This document shows, one piece after another, positions 16,576 to 26,194 of a DNA stretch of 57,565 nt. Source of the DNA: Candidatus Sabulitectum sp. GTDB taxonomy: Bacteria > Fermentibacterota > Fermentibacteria > Fermentibacterales > JCC-6. The notes under the pieces were generated by a model. It did not search any database and was not told the DNA's origin. It saw nothing but the letters and a program-made list of their open reading frames with translations. The stretch is from the NCBI GenBank assembly GCA_023145375.1, contig JAGLDY010000049.1:1-57565 (forward strand), written 5' to 3'. Numbering within the stretch: position 1 is the first letter of the stretch; the number at the start of each line of letters is the position of its first letter. The translations under genes and the position numbers were made by a program.

Positions 16576-17502
16576 ATGATGCGTCTGTCTGCGATTACGG
16601 TAATAATTGTTTTTCTACCTCTGATCGCTGTTGCCGGAGGATTGCCATTTTCTCATTACGGTCTGCTGGATACACCGTCTGCAGCGCTTCTTAAACACAC
16701 AGAGGTTGCTCTTGGTCTGGGGGGAACATCTTACTCCATAGAAGATACCGCAGGAACCTCCAACATGAATGTTGCTTTTGCCGGGTACGTTGAGGTTGGT
16801 CTGTTTGAAAGAGGCCAGATCGGCGGAACATACCTTGGACATGCGGGTTTTTCAGGTTCTGCAAGGGGTCTGGTTCTTAAGGAGAACTTGAGCGTGCCTG
16901 GAATTGCCCTGGGAATTGAGAACATCACAGGAGAGAAAGACTACGAATTCTACAGAAATTCTGAAGACATCCTCTACCACTACCCCAACTCCCAGAATTT
17001 CAGTGTATATGCAGTAGTTACAAAAGATTTCAGCTACTTCGTTTCATTCCCCGTTGCTCTGAACATAGGCTTTGGCACCGGGCGTTTCACGCAGTCAGCG
17101 GATGCGGTTGACGGGTTTGATAATCCCGTGCCGGGGCTTTTCGGAAGCATTCTTGTTCATCCCGGTATAGCCAGTGAAGTAATGGTCGAGTGGGACGGCA
17201 GAGACCTGAATGCAGGAGGCCTGTACAGGATCAATCGAAACTTCACTGTGATGGCTGCAGCTTCAGAGCTTGAACACCTGTTTGTCTCAGGTGATTCAAC
17301 ATCCAATGGTCAGGATGTGATGCAGCATGCAAAATTCACTGTGGGCCTGCAGATAACAGTCGGGCCATTCCTGGACAGAACCGAACTGGACCCCTACGAA
17401 AGACTCAGATATACTGACGACGATGAAGCGCTGCTTCTGCTTGAAGAATACAGAGCCCGGGCCCGTGAGGAAATACAGGAGCTGGAATCTACCATTCACT
17501 GA
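16576..17502 (+). CDS. Outer-membrane beta-barrel protein (YjbH-like N-terminus)
   Basis: A 308-aa exported protein with signal peptide ending AVAGG. The segment GLLDTPSAALLKHTEVALGLG matches the start of YjbH-type and related FCB outer-membrane porin-like proteins in style. Strands with alternating hydrophobic residues follow (FSVYAVVTKDFSYFVSF and similar). The last ~35 residues form a charged helix (EALLLLEEYRARAREEIQEL). Two ATG codons stand in tandem; the second (16579) has better ribosome spacing. It is divergent from the HhH-barrel gene across 134 bases. The substrate is unknown. Confidence 0.65.
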   Translation: MMRLSAITVIIVFLPLIAVAGGLPFSHYGLLDTPSAALLKHTEVALGLGGTSYSIEDTAGTSNMNVAFAGYVEVGLFERGQIGGTYLGHAGFSGSARGLVLKENLSVPGIALGIENITGEKDYEFYRNSEDILYHYPNSQNFSVYAVVTKDFSYFVSFPVALNIGFGTGRFTQSADAVDGFDNPVPGLFGSILVHPGIASEVMVEWDGRDLNAGGLYRINRNFTVMAAASELEHLFVSGDSTSNGQDVMQHAKFTVGLQITVGPFLDRTELDPYERLRYTDDDEALLLLEEYRARAREEIQELESTIH

Positions 17503-17592
17503 TTTTCCGTTGACAGTGTCCCTGAACTCTGCAATCTTACCCGGTCAAAGCAGTTATTAGTTTGGTAATAATACAATACGGAAAGTGATATA

Positions 17593-19068
17593 ATGGCACG
17601 CCTGGGGACCTTCGACTGCGAGCGGATCATGAAAAGAACCAGGCTGAGTCAATTGGCCAGGGACGTTCTTGCAAGCAGATTCCCCGACGCCAGAGATCCA
17701 GTGGAACGGTGGCTGCCCTCAAAACCGGACTGGAACAAGCTGCTTCCCGATCTGGACATCCTTAAAGAAGAGCTGGAAGCCCTGAAGAAACGGGGGGGCA
17801 AGATCGTCCTCTACGGCCATGATGACATGGACGGGGTGACAGGGATATTCGTTGGCCTGAGGATCCTCAGGAACGAAGGCTTTCATGTAGTGCCCATAAT
17901 TCCCAGAAGAGACATTGAAACTTATGGGATCAGGCCAGGCAGGCTTGAAGGGGTACTTGATCCCGGGGATCTTCTACTTACGGTTGACTACGGGTGCAGT
18001 GCAGTTGAGGGGATTACATGGGCTCGAAACATGGGTGCAAGAATAGTTGTCACAGACCACCACACTCTTAACCCCCCACTGCCTCCAGCCCACGGAATGG
18101 TGGATCCGCAGGTAACCGGCGGAACCGCCGCAGACCTTGCAGGTTGCGGTGTTCTCTATGCCGCACTCTCCCACATCTATCCAAAATGGGACAATGATCC
18201 TCAGTTGCTTGCAGCGGTGGCACTGGGCACTGTGAGCGACCGAGTTCCGTTCACAGAATGGAACAGGTATCTACTCCATTGTTTCTCCCTTCTTGACACA
18301 TCAAAACTAACAGAAGGCCTTAAACTTATCCTTGAGAAATGGCCCTGCCGGAAGAATGCATGGACAGGGGCAATGATCCGCCAGCAGATAACAAGCACCG
18401 TTGGTAAAGGAGACAGCTCCGGCATCTCATCCATGATCGACTTCATGTTCAGCTATGATGCGGTCTGGTGCAAAAATCTGTGGAAAAGCATGCACAGAAG
18501 CAGTGAGGCAAGAGGTCATCTTCTCGGCGATGTGGTTACAAACGCCATCAAGCACAAGGATTCAGAAGCCGATGCCCTTGGCATGATCCTTGTTTTCCTT
18601 GAAGAAATACCGGATGGAATGGGAGGTACTCTCGCAAGCCGATTGTGCAAGATCTACCGCCGTGGAACGATCATTGTCACCAGAAGAGAAGACGGTAAGC
18701 TCATGGGAGACACCAGATCCATAGGAGACTGGAACATGGCCGGGTTCCTGGTGAGCATGAGAGATATTTTCTCCAGTGCAGGAGGACATTACAGAGCTGC
18801 GGGCTTTGCCTACGAGGGTACAGACTGGCTTGAGCTCCGGGAACACCTGATCACACACATGACAGAGTATCCAACCAACCCCGTTCCCAGCCCGCACATA
18901 GACCTTTTTCTTGAGACGCTGCCTGATCCTGCTCAGTTCACCAGCCTTGCACCCTTCGGGCCGGGATTTCTTCCGGTGGCAATAAAAATTGGCTCAATGC
19001 GATACCTTCTTCACCTGAACAACAAGGGACATGCCAACTGGTGCATAACCGAGGATAGCGGAGAATAG
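17593..19068 (+). CDS. RecJ-like DHH-family phosphoesterase/exonuclease
   Basis: A 491-aa DHH/DHHA1 protein. Motif I GHDDMDGVTG (about 75-84), motif II VDYG (Asp132), motif III TDHH (DHH at 155-157), motif IV GTVSDRVP and the DHHA1 motif SAGGHYRAAGF near the C-terminal third are all present. RecJ degrades single-stranded DNA 5' to 3' in repair; the length and order agree, though it is shorter than the usual ~560 aa and lacks a clear OB-fold. An oligonucleotide phosphodiesterase role cannot be excluded. The next gene starts 2 bases after its stop. Confidence 0.82.
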   Translation: MARLGTFDCERIMKRTRLSQLARDVLASRFPDARDPVERWLPSKPDWNKLLPDLDILKEELEALKKRGGKIVLYGHDDMDGVTGIFVGLRILRNEGFHVVPIIPRRDIETYGIRPGRLEGVLDPGDLLLTVDYGCSAVEGITWARNMGARIVVTDHHTLNPPLPPAHGMVDPQVTGGTAADLAGCGVLYAALSHIYPKWDNDPQLLAAVALGTVSDRVPFTEWNRYLLHCFSLLDTSKLTEGLKLILEKWPCRKNAWTGAMIRQQITSTVGKGDSSGISSMIDFMFSYDAVWCKNLWKSMHRSSEARGHLLGDVVTNAIKHKDSEADALGMILVFLEEIPDGMGGTLASRLCKIYRRGTIIVTRREDGKLMGDTRSIGDWNMAGFLVSMRDIFSSAGGHYRAAGFAYEGTDWLELREHLITHMTEYPTNPVPSPHIDLFLETLPDPAQFTSLAPFGPGFLPVAIKIGSMRYLLHLNNKGHANWCITEDSGE

Positions 19069-19069
19069 G

Positions 19070-20017
19070 TTGATAAAATACCTGGTTACAGGATGTGCCG
19101 GATTCATTGGCAGCACACTCACAGACAAACTTCTTTCAGAGGGTGCCAGTGTCATCGGCGTTGATGTATTCCGGGATTACTACGATGTAGACATAAAACG
19201 GCGCAACATTTCCACCGCACTGGAAAACCCGAAGTTCACCCTTGTTGAAGAAGACCTCTCAGTAGACCTTGAATTCCTGAACAGCTTCATTAACAAGACT
19301 GACCAGCTGGTGATCTACCACCTTGCAGCCCAGGCAGGGGTAAGAAGATCATGGGGCAGTGACTTCCGTATTTACACCCGTGACAACATAGACGCCACCC
19401 AGAACCTTCTGGAGTGGGCACATTCCAGAGGCGGAATAAAGAACTTTGTCTTTGCCTCTTCCTCATCAGTTTACGGGGTACCTGAAGAGCTTCCCATGAC
19501 TGAAGACAGAACTGTACCCATACCCCACTCTCCCTACGGAGTGACCAAGCTTGCAGCGGAGAACCTGGTAAGGCTGTACACTGCAAACATGGGTCTGCCA
19601 TCAGCCAGTCTGAGATTCTTCACTGTCTACGGTCCCCGTCAGCGGCCTGACATGGCTTTCAACAGATTCATCAGAGCAGCCTTCCAAGGTAAAGCCATAG
19701 GTGTCTTCGGTAACGGCGGGCAGACCCGTGACTTTACCTACATCGATGACATTGTTCGTGGCCTGAGACTTGCAGAGAACTCCACAAAGGGCATTGCAAT
19801 GAACCTGGGCGGAGGAAACAGGGTAACACTTCTTCACACCATCGAAACCCTGGCAAAGGTAATGGGAAGAGATATCAAGATCGATTTCTCAGAGAGCAAG
19901 CTGGGAGATGTACCGGACACCTGGGCATCCGCAGAACTTGCCTTTAAGGAAATGGGCTGGAAGCCCGTTGTCTCCCTTGAAGAAGGTCTCTCCCGGGAAG
20001 TCAGCTGGCTGGCCTGA
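19070..20017 (+). CDS. NAD-dependent nucleotide-sugar epimerase/dehydratase
   Basis: A 315-aa extended short-chain dehydrogenase. The Rossmann motif is TGCAGFIGS (residues 8-16), the active-site serine stretch FASSSSVYG, the catalytic YGVTK, and the sugar-binding RFFTVYGPRQRPDMA. The last and the N-terminal VFRDYYDVDIKRRN resemble UDP-glucuronate or UDP-glucose 4-epimerases. It would supply sugars for surface polysaccharide. It begins at TTG (19070), 2 bases after the RecJ-like stop, with GGAG inside the end of that gene. The exact substrate is not certain. Confidence 0.88.
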   Translation: MIKYLVTGCAGFIGSTLTDKLLSEGASVIGVDVFRDYYDVDIKRRNISTALENPKFTLVEEDLSVDLEFLNSFINKTDQLVIYHLAAQAGVRRSWGSDFRIYTRDNIDATQNLLEWAHSRGGIKNFVFASSSSVYGVPEELPMTEDRTVPIPHSPYGVTKLAAENLVRLYTANMGLPSASLRFFTVYGPRQRPDMAFNRFIRAAFQGKAIGVFGNGGQTRDFTYIDDIVRGLRLAENSTKGIAMNLGGGNRVTLLHTIETLAKVMGRDIKIDFSESKLGDVPDTWASAELAFKEMGWKPVVSLEEGLSREVSWLA

Positions 20018-20023
20018 TCTACT

Positions 20024-23000
20024 CTACCTGGTCTCTTCCATGGTCTCCACTGTGAAATCCCAGCTGTACTCTCCTGCAACTGCTCCGTCCGGTCTCAGTA
20101 TCTGAACTCCCGCCTCGTAGTTGCCATCATCAAGCAGCCGGTCAACAAGAGCCTGAACGATGTTCCCGTCCACAGAACAGGAAAGCTTGACTCCCTGCAG
20201 GGTTACCTCTGCGGTCCACCCGGTGAGGTCATCTCGAGTGTCTGCAAAGATCTGAAGCACCGGGGCATGGTCGTAAATGGAGTTTAGAGGGTAGATGTAG
20301 CTGAATACCACTTCAGGTCTCGGCGCAATGGAAACACCGTAGCCTTCAACAGTTTCATTCCCGGCGGAGTCAACCACAGAGATCTCCATTGAAACAGCCT
20401 CTCCCCCGCAGGGAAGAACATCAACGGTTCGGCTCCACACAGTGTCTCCTCTGAGGGAAAGCGCGGCACTCTCCGTTCCGTTCAGAGAGAGCACGACGCT
20501 CTCTATGCCTGACAGTGCGTCGGAAACCTCAAGTTCAACAAGTGCCTTCATGGTGGAATAGTCAACTTCAATTGAACGGCTGGATATCTCCGGAGGAATA
20601 CTGTCCATTCTGAAACTCCACTGGATATCTTCTATAAGCTCGCCGCTACCCTCCAGCAGGCGAACAGAGCCTTCTCCGAAGAATACCGCTGGAGAGGCCA
20701 CCTCAAACAGCCAGCTGTTCCCCTCTTTCTCAGGAAAGATCACAGTATCCCCTGACTGCAGAAGGATATCTCCTTCATCAGAGGAATTCACAGTTGAGAA
20801 GCTGAAATCACCGGGAAGGATTTTCTGATACCCTGTGGGGTTCAGCGAATGAACTCTCAGCATCTCAGGCTCAAAGGACAGTCCCAGATCTATTTTTCCT
20901 CCATCCTCATGAACCTGCCATCCGTGGAGGTATATCCAGTAGACCACTGAGGAGTCCGTCTCTGTGAGAGATATGGTTTCAGTGGAAGTGGGTGAAGCTG
21001 ATCTGGTGTGAAGCTCAGACATACCGTCAACCATTCTGTTCCCGTTCCTGTCCGCAAAGAGGAAAAGGTCAAGATCAAGAGCCGGCTCATCAGAGCTGGT
21101 TCCAATACTCAGGCTTCGCTCCCCTGCGGGAGCCCTGAAAGGACCGATGATGAGAACGGAGGAAAGAGGATCATCCGGGTCGTCCTGATGTATCTCCAGG
21201 TCGAGATAGCTTTCTATCCAGTGTGAACCGCTCTCTTCAAAGTTTGTCTCACTTTCTGGAAGACATTTTCCCGCAACGGGAACCCGGAGGGTTGAACGGA
21301 GAGCCAGCCACTCACGGTCCCTGCTGGAAACAGGATAACCTGGAACAGGCAGTGTGCACTCCCACTCCTGCCATGTGAACATGCTGTTCCTGTTATCAAG
21401 AACTGCGAAGCAACTGTCACCGGCAGATGGGATGAACGGATCCCTCACGGCACAGCAGTTCAAGCCGTTCCTGTAATCCCTGAAATTCCTTCCATCCATG
21501 TAGTACACAAAACCGGAGGATGCCACCTCTCTCCATGGGATCCAGTCTGCACTGTGAAGAAAATCCTCATTCCCGCTGCCGATGGAGTAAAGAGACCCGG
21601 TGAAGTAGGGTACCGGATAGAAGGTCTCTGTAAGAGGAACTGCCTCGCCCTGCCCCGGCATGGCTACTGCAGATCTCTCTGGAACAGTGCAGGGTACGAT
21701 GAAGTTAAGGGAATAAAGGCTGTCCTCGGCAAAACCGGCATTCTCGCTGCCTGCTGAGCCGAAGGGGGATACAACATCAAAGGTATACCCTCCATTGGGC
21801 TCCCAGCCCAGAAAGAATGTGCAGTTCCCCAGGTCATCAGTGTAATCGAAAGTGGTTACCGAATTTGCATTCTCCCAGTGTGATCTGACCATGACCATGG
21901 CTCCACCCACGGGAATACCCGCAGGATCTGTTACTGAAACATCAACCTGAGCAGTTCCGGTGTACCCGGAATCTCCCTCCATGTAACCTGATGCCTCCGG
22001 CGCAAGAACAGATCCAGTCACCGGCCACACCCGGCCTTCAGGTCCAAAGGCGGTTATGGTGGAGATGGTCTTTCCATTGTGGTCAAGCCCCTCGCCTGAC
22101 ACCCATAGATTTCCGATTCCCGAAATACCGTAGTTTATGTCCCAGTGATTCCAGCGCTGGCTGGCAGGGTCAAGATACTGGTTCCACTGATGATCTTCTC
22201 CACGGCATCCAACCACATAAGCAGGGACAAAGAAGGCACGGCAAAGTGCAGTCTGCAGAATGGACTGCTCTCCGCATGATCCGTAAGCTTTGCTGTAGAT
22301 CATCATTGGCTGCAGATCATTTGTCATATACCCGAATGACATCAGCCCGCCGGGCTGTGAATGTGACTGGAAATTGCAGAGGCGAACAACGGCTTCCTCG
22401 TAGGTTTCAGCATCTGCCATCCGCTCTTCAAGAGTTCCTCCCCGGGAGTCGTCTGATGGAATGAACTCCCGCCAGAAGAGATGGTCTGGCGAATCACCAA
22501 AAAGGCTGTCCGGCTTATAGTTAAGATAATCCCTCTCGCCCATGGCAAGGGTATCCCGGGGGGTGTTCCAGTACGATGAGTTGATCCTGCCAGGGATCTC
22601 AAAGAGTATCCTGGGATGCACAACGAACCGGTAGTAGTTCTCCCTTGATATCTCGAACCAGCCGTCTATGGTCCTCAGTTCACAAACAGTACCCTCCTGC
22701 GAATCGATCAGACGGACATAGCTGAGGTTCTCAGCAGCTTCATACACATTCCCGGCATTAACCGAGAACAGATCAACATCACCGTTGTCTTCCATGGCCA
22801 GGAGGATATCTGTGGGAGTATTTGCAATACAGTAAGCGATCTCATCTCTGTACCTGGGGTCCGCACTTATGATCTCGGAGGCAAATGCATCTGCTGTTGA
22901 TATGTCTGTGGGAGACCGGAGCACAGAATAGGGGGTAAAGTACCTTGAGTAATACGATTCTATGGAAGCAATACCGCTGTTGGCCTCGAACCCCCATGAA

Positions 23001-24412
23001 AATCTCTCAAAGAATGGAGAGGAGTCTGTACTCTGTTCATAGAGGTCTGTTGAGCCTGTTGAATTTCCCACCAGGAGTTCTTCAATACCGTCATTGTCAA
23101 GATCAAAAAAGAATGGTGTTGAATACTCCCCAACATCGATCATGCTGAATCTGGAGCCCTCTTCTATCCATTCATTGCCACTATTCCCTGCAAAGTACCT
23201 GAGAGTGCCGTCAGCCGAGCCGAATACCAGCCCGTCTTCCCAGGCAGCCGGAGCCCCTGAAGGGAGCAAAGGTATACCGTCTATCTGTGTCCAGTTACCG
23301 TGGAACCAGTCATCAAGCCCGGAAAGAAAGAAAACCCCGCCCTCCATTGTTCCAGCAACCAGGTCGGGAAACTCATCATTGTTCACAAATGCAACTGCAA
23401 GGTTGGGATATGTGCCTGGAACCGGTGGCAGATCAAGAACAACAAGAGAGTCAGAGAAGGGGTCTCCCAGGTAAAGAGAACCCTCGCGGGTTCCACATAC
23501 AAAAACGGTTTCCCCAAAGAGGTCCACTGCAACGGGAGATATGTTAAGAACGGGATCCCCGCCATGAACTGTATTCATTGGCGACCACCGGTCAATTCCT
23601 GCATCTGACTGGTAAAAACTCAGACCGGCCTGCTGTGTTCCAACTGCCAGAACCAGAGTAGAGTCATCCGGTGCAAGCAGTGCCGGTGAGCTAAAAGCCC
23701 CGGGGTTCATGGGAAACATGGTTCGTGTTTCCTGGAAGAATGGAAGAAAACAGGGAACCTCAGCGGTGCCTCTGTTCCTGAACACAAGGACATTCCCTGC
23801 CTTAGTAGAGATGATCAGGTCAGCAAGACCGTCGCCCTCCATGTCCCCCAGGGCTGAACCGGCAACAGCAGGCAGATCAAAACCCTCAGTTCTCAAAAGA
23901 ATGGAATCGCCACTTAAAAGGGTCAGGACACCCTCATCACTCATGAAAGAAGAATCAGGACTGCCATCATTGTTGATATCGTACAGCACCCGGGCTCCAC
24001 TGATGTCTCTTGCTACCGAAACCCTCGCCTGAAAAGGGGCAATGAACGCTTTCGCAAAAGGCCCGGCGGCCAGGATCAGATCCTCCAGGCCATCCCCGTT
24101 CACATCTGCAAAACCAGGCAAAGCTCCCGGCTGTATCTCGTTGTTGACTTCCCGGTACAGAAGATCGGTAAATCTCAAAGCAAGGTCGTCCCTCAGCCAT
24201 TCTGCACTCAGTTGAATGGCCTGAACCACAGAGTCAGGCAGAACAGAGGTGAAACCGGGCAATGGGCCTGGTGCATAGGTATTGACTGCTTCAAGTTCAC
24301 TGAATCCAGTCGAATCGGAATAGACAGCCCAGGCATATCCGCCAGGGGGAACGGTAACAGTGCCTGTAAACAACTGAAGGATCGAAAAGAGTGTCACTAC
24401 TGAAAAAGCCAT
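20024..24412 (-). CDS. Large secreted FG-GAP propeller protein with transglutaminase-like domain
   Basis: A 1462-aa exported protein. After a signal segment, residues about 90-470 carry FG-GAP/VCBS-type calcium-binding repeats (FADVNGDGLEDLIL, GDMEGDGLADLII, FDLDNDGIEELLVG). A transglutaminase-like (papain-fold) core follows with Cys713 in GSCGEQS, His741 in EDHQW and Asp758 in HWDINYG, the full triad. Downstream are a carboxypeptidase-regulatory-like Ig domain (VDVSVTDPAGIPVGGAMVMV) and further Ig-like modules (DSIPPEISSRSIEV, DSAGNETVEGYGVSI). No T9SS domain or membrane anchor is seen at the C-terminus. Bacterial members of this fold are often peptidases or cross-linking enzymes at the surface. 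It ends 6 bases from the convergent epimerase stop. Confidence 0.85.
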   Translation of the reverse strand: MAFSVVTLFSILQLFTGTVTVPPGGYAWAVYSDSTGFSELEAVNTYAPGPLPGFTSVLPDSVVQAIQLSAEWLRDDLALRFTDLLYREVNNEIQPGALPGFADVNGDGLEDLILAAGPFAKAFIAPFQARVSVARDISGARVLYDINNDGSPDSSFMSDEGVLTLLSGDSILLRTEGFDLPAVAGSALGDMEGDGLADLIISTKAGNVLVFRNRGTAEVPCFLPFFQETRTMFPMNPGAFSSPALLAPDDSTLVLAVGTQQAGLSFYQSDAGIDRWSPMNTVHGGDPVLNISPVAVDLFGETVFVCGTREGSLYLGDPFSDSLVVLDLPPVPGTYPNLAVAFVNNDEFPDLVAGTMEGGVFFLSGLDDWFHGNWTQIDGIPLLPSGAPAAWEDGLVFGSADGTLRYFAGNSGNEWIEEGSRFSMIDVGEYSTPFFFDLDNDGIEELLVGNSTGSTDLYEQSTDSSPFFERFSWGFEANSGIASIESYYSRYFTPYSVLRSPTDISTADAFASEIISADPRYRDEIAYCIANTPTDILLAMEDNGDVDLFSVNAGNVYEAAENLSYVRLIDSQEGTVCELRTIDGWFEISRENYYRFVVHPRILFEIPGRINSSYWNTPRDTLAMGERDYLNYKPDSLFGDSPDHLFWREFIPSDDSRGGTLEERMADAETYEEAVVRLCNFQSHSQPGGLMSFGYMTNDLQPMMIYSKAYGSCGEQSILQTALCRAFFVPAYVVGCRGEDHQWNQYLDPASQRWNHWDINYGISGIGNLWVSGEGLDHNGKTISTITAFGPEGRVWPVTGSVLAPEASGYMEGDSGYTGTAQVDVSVTDPAGIPVGGAMVMVRSHWENANSVTTFDYTDDLGNCTFFLGWEPNGGYTFDVVSPFGSAGSENAGFAEDSLYSLNFIVPCTVPERSAVAMPGQGEAVPLTETFYPVPYFTGSLYSIGSGNEDFLHSADWIPWREVASSGFVYYMDGRNFRDYRNGLNCCAVRDPFIPSAGDSCFAVLDNRNSMFTWQEWECTLPVPGYPVSSRDREWLALRSTLRVPVAGKCLPESETNFEESGSHWIESYLDLEIHQDDPDDPLSSVLIIGPFRAPAGERSLSIGTSSDEPALDLDLFLFADRNGNRMVDGMSELHTRSASPTSTETISLTETDSSVVYWIYLHGWQVHEDGGKIDLGLSFEPEMLRVHSLNPTGYQKILPGDFSFSTVNSSDEGDILLQSGDTVIFPEKEGNSWLFEVASPAVFFGEGSVRLLEGSGELIEDIQWSFRMDSIPPEISSRSIEVDYSTMKALVELEVSDALSGIESVVLSLNGTESAALSLRGDTVWSRTVDVLPCGGEAVSMEISVVDSAGNETVEGYGVSIAPRPEVVFSYIYPLNSIYDHAPVLQIFADTRDDLTGWTAEVTLQGVKLSCSVDGNIVQALVDRLLDDGNYEAGVQILRPDGAVAGEYSWDFTVETMEETR

Positions 24413-24445
24413 TCTGAACCTCCAGTGCCTCTGAAATCTGTCATA

Positions 24446-24474
24446 TTGTATTGATGTTCATGCGTTGCTATATT
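24446..24474 (+). promoter_or_regulatory. Promoter candidate for the tandem lipoprotein genes
   Basis: TTGTAT (24446-24451), a 17-bp spacer and TATATT (24469-24474), followed by an about 70-nt leader. The -35 is weak (3 of 6) and the -10 good (5 of 6). Confidence 0.45.
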
Positions 24475-24548
24475 TTTCAAGAGTGCAAAAGATGCCACCC
24501 TGAAGGTTAACATACATTTTTCAAGGTTCCAAAAGAAATGGAGACTGA

Positions 24549-25154
24549 ATGAAACTGCTCCTGTCTGCACTTGCCTTCATCCTTGTCCTCGCCTGCAAAA
24601 CGGAAGAGACAACCCTGACTCCGGATACAATGGAGGACAATTCCCCCGTCGCCGAAGAGCTTCCAGCTGTCACAGATGAAGAAATTGAAGTAAACATGCC
24701 GTACACCCTGAAGACCGGATGGGTGGGACTGTTTGAAATAGGGAGCACCGCAGAGGAGATAGAAGAACTGGCTCTGATGTACGATAATGTAGAAATTGAA
24801 ACTATTGAGCTTCCACCGGGATGGATGGCTGCTGTAACCGTTGACCTGACTTTCAACGACTCGGGAAAAGTCATCTTTCAATTCTATGAGAACGATCCCT
24901 GTGCATTCCGGGTGCTGATAACCTCAAGTCTTTTTGCAACTGAAGACGGAATTCTCATAGGCTCCACTTACGATGATCTGCTGAATGCCTATTCGTTCAA
25001 CGGTGCCATATGGAATCCTGAAGGACATGCTGCCGTTGCGATCTATGAACAACGCATATCATTCAAACTTGATCATGAGGAAGAAACCATGGACGATGAC
25101 TTTGTTCTTCACGTGCCGGGAGATGCTCAGGTTACCGAAATTGTTCTTTGGTAA
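24549..25154 (+). CDS. Lipoprotein, first of a duplicated pair
   Basis: A 201-aa lipoprotein: signal MKLLLSALAFILVLAC with Cys16 lipidated, then an acidic linker and a globular domain of about 150 residues. The domain is shared with the next gene: GLFEIGSTAEEIEELALMYD, FNDSGKVIFQF, an LITSSLFATEDG stretch, IGSTYDDLL, and the C-terminal VTEIVLW. I do not recognise the family. GGAG lies 5 bases before the ATG. It is probably cotranscribed with the paralogue 28 bases downstream. Confidence 0.78.
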   Translation: MKLLLSALAFILVLACKTEETTLTPDTMEDNSPVAEELPAVTDEEIEVNMPYTLKTGWVGLFEIGSTAEEIEELALMYDNVEIETIELPPGWMAAVTVDLTFNDSGKVIFQFYENDPCAFRVLITSSLFATEDGILIGSTYDDLLNAYSFNGAIWNPEGHAAVAIYEQRISFKLDHEEETMDDDFVLHVPGDAQVTEIVLW

Positions 25155-25182
25155 AAATACAGAAAAAGAAACTGGAGACAAA

Positions 25183-25779
25183 ATGAGATCACTCTTATTA
25201 ATGATCGGTGCAATTCTTATCCTCGCCTGCGGAACGGAAGAAGAAGCCCCTGTTCAGGAAACTCTCACTGAAGAGACTCCTGCCATGGAAGAAACAGATG
25301 CCACAGCTGGAGAGGAACTGGAACTCTATGTAATTCAGGATGGAGCCGCAGGGCTGTTCGGTATGGACATTACACCGGAAGAAGTTGAAGAGATCGCCCT
25401 TCTGTACGGCAATGTAACAGCGGAAGAGATCGATCTTATGATAGAAGGATCACCCTATCCAGCCATTGAACTGACCTTCATCAACTCGGGGACTGTTCTC
25501 CTTGAACTTGGGGAGTACGATTCTACAGTCTTCCGAATTCAGATCAATTCAGAACTGTTCAAAACCGCAGAAGGAATTGGTATCGGTTCAACATACGACG
25601 TTCTGGAAGCAAACTACCTTTTTGACGGCATTGCATGGGGCGATGGCGGAGAGCCTCTAGTTATCGTGGAGGAAGCCGGACTTTCTTTCTTTATAGAACC
25701 TGGAGACTGGTGGCAGATGGGTGATGTTGAAGGCGAGATCCCGGGAGACACTGAGGTCACAGCAATAATACTCTGGTGA
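25183..25779 (+). CDS. Lipoprotein, second of a duplicated pair
   Basis: A 198-aa paralogue of the preceding lipoprotein: MRSLLLMIGAILILAC with Cys16, an acidic linker, then GLFGMDITPEEVEEIALLYG, FINSGTVLLEL, IQINSELFKTAEGIGIGST and the same kind of ending, VTAIILW. The ATG at 25183 (GGAG 5 bases before it) is the true start; the frame is open further upstream inside the first paralogue but there it would lack the signal peptide. Function unknown. The stop abuts the stop of the convergent FN3 lipoprotein. Confidence 0.78.
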   Translation: MRSLLLMIGAILILACGTEEEAPVQETLTEETPAMEETDATAGEELELYVIQDGAAGLFGMDITPEEVEEIALLYGNVTAEEIDLMIEGSPYPAIELTFINSGTVLLELGEYDSTVFRIQINSELFKTAEGIGIGSTYDVLEANYLFDGIAWGDGGEPLVIVEEAGLSFFIEPGDWWQMGDVEGEIPGDTEVTAIILW

Positions 25780-26169
25780 TCAGTTCTTTGACGGAAGTTT
25801 AACGCTGACCTCATTGCTCCAGGATGCGCCGCCGCCTTCATTGGTCGTCTTCAGAGCGTAGTACCAGGTGGAACCGGGTTCAAGATTATCATCCAGATAC
25901 TCAGTTGAAGCCTTGTTCTCTGTGGTAAAGATAACAGCTGCAGAGCCTGAATTGTTCGATATCCCAGGTGAGACTGAACGGTAGAGGGTGTAGCTGGAGA
26001 AATCGGAATCAGGGCACCCTGTCCAACCCAGCTCTGCCGTGGTAGAAGAAGAAGGACTGACTATCCCTGTGAGAGCCGAGGGGGAAGGGTTATCAGGCTC
26101 AAAGGGGTTGTCAGGTCCACATGCAGTGATCAGAACAAGCAGTGCTGTAAAGACGGCAAGTCGTTTCAT
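25780..26169 (-). CDS. Single-FN3-domain lipoprotein
   Basis: A 129-aa lipoprotein: MKRLAVFTALLVLITAC (Cys17), a Pro/Asn/Asp-rich linker, then one fibronectin type III-like domain (ELGWTGCPDSDFSSYTLYRS, WYYALKTTNEGG, WSNEVSV). The domain clearly resembles the FN3 of the next gene on the same strand (LTWTQCPDDDFASYVLYRS), so one arose from the other by duplication. The gene is 25 bases behind its neighbour's stop and likely cotranscribed. Binding partner unknown. Confidence 0.75.
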   Translation of the reverse strand: MKRLAVFTALLVLITACGPDNPFEPDNPSPSALTGIVSPSSSTTAELGWTGCPDSDFSSYTLYRSVSPGISNNSGSAAVIFTTENKASTEYLDDNLEPGSTWYYALKTTNEGGGASWSNEVSVKLPSKN

Positions 26170-26194
26170 GACAACCCCTTTGTGTTTATTACTT

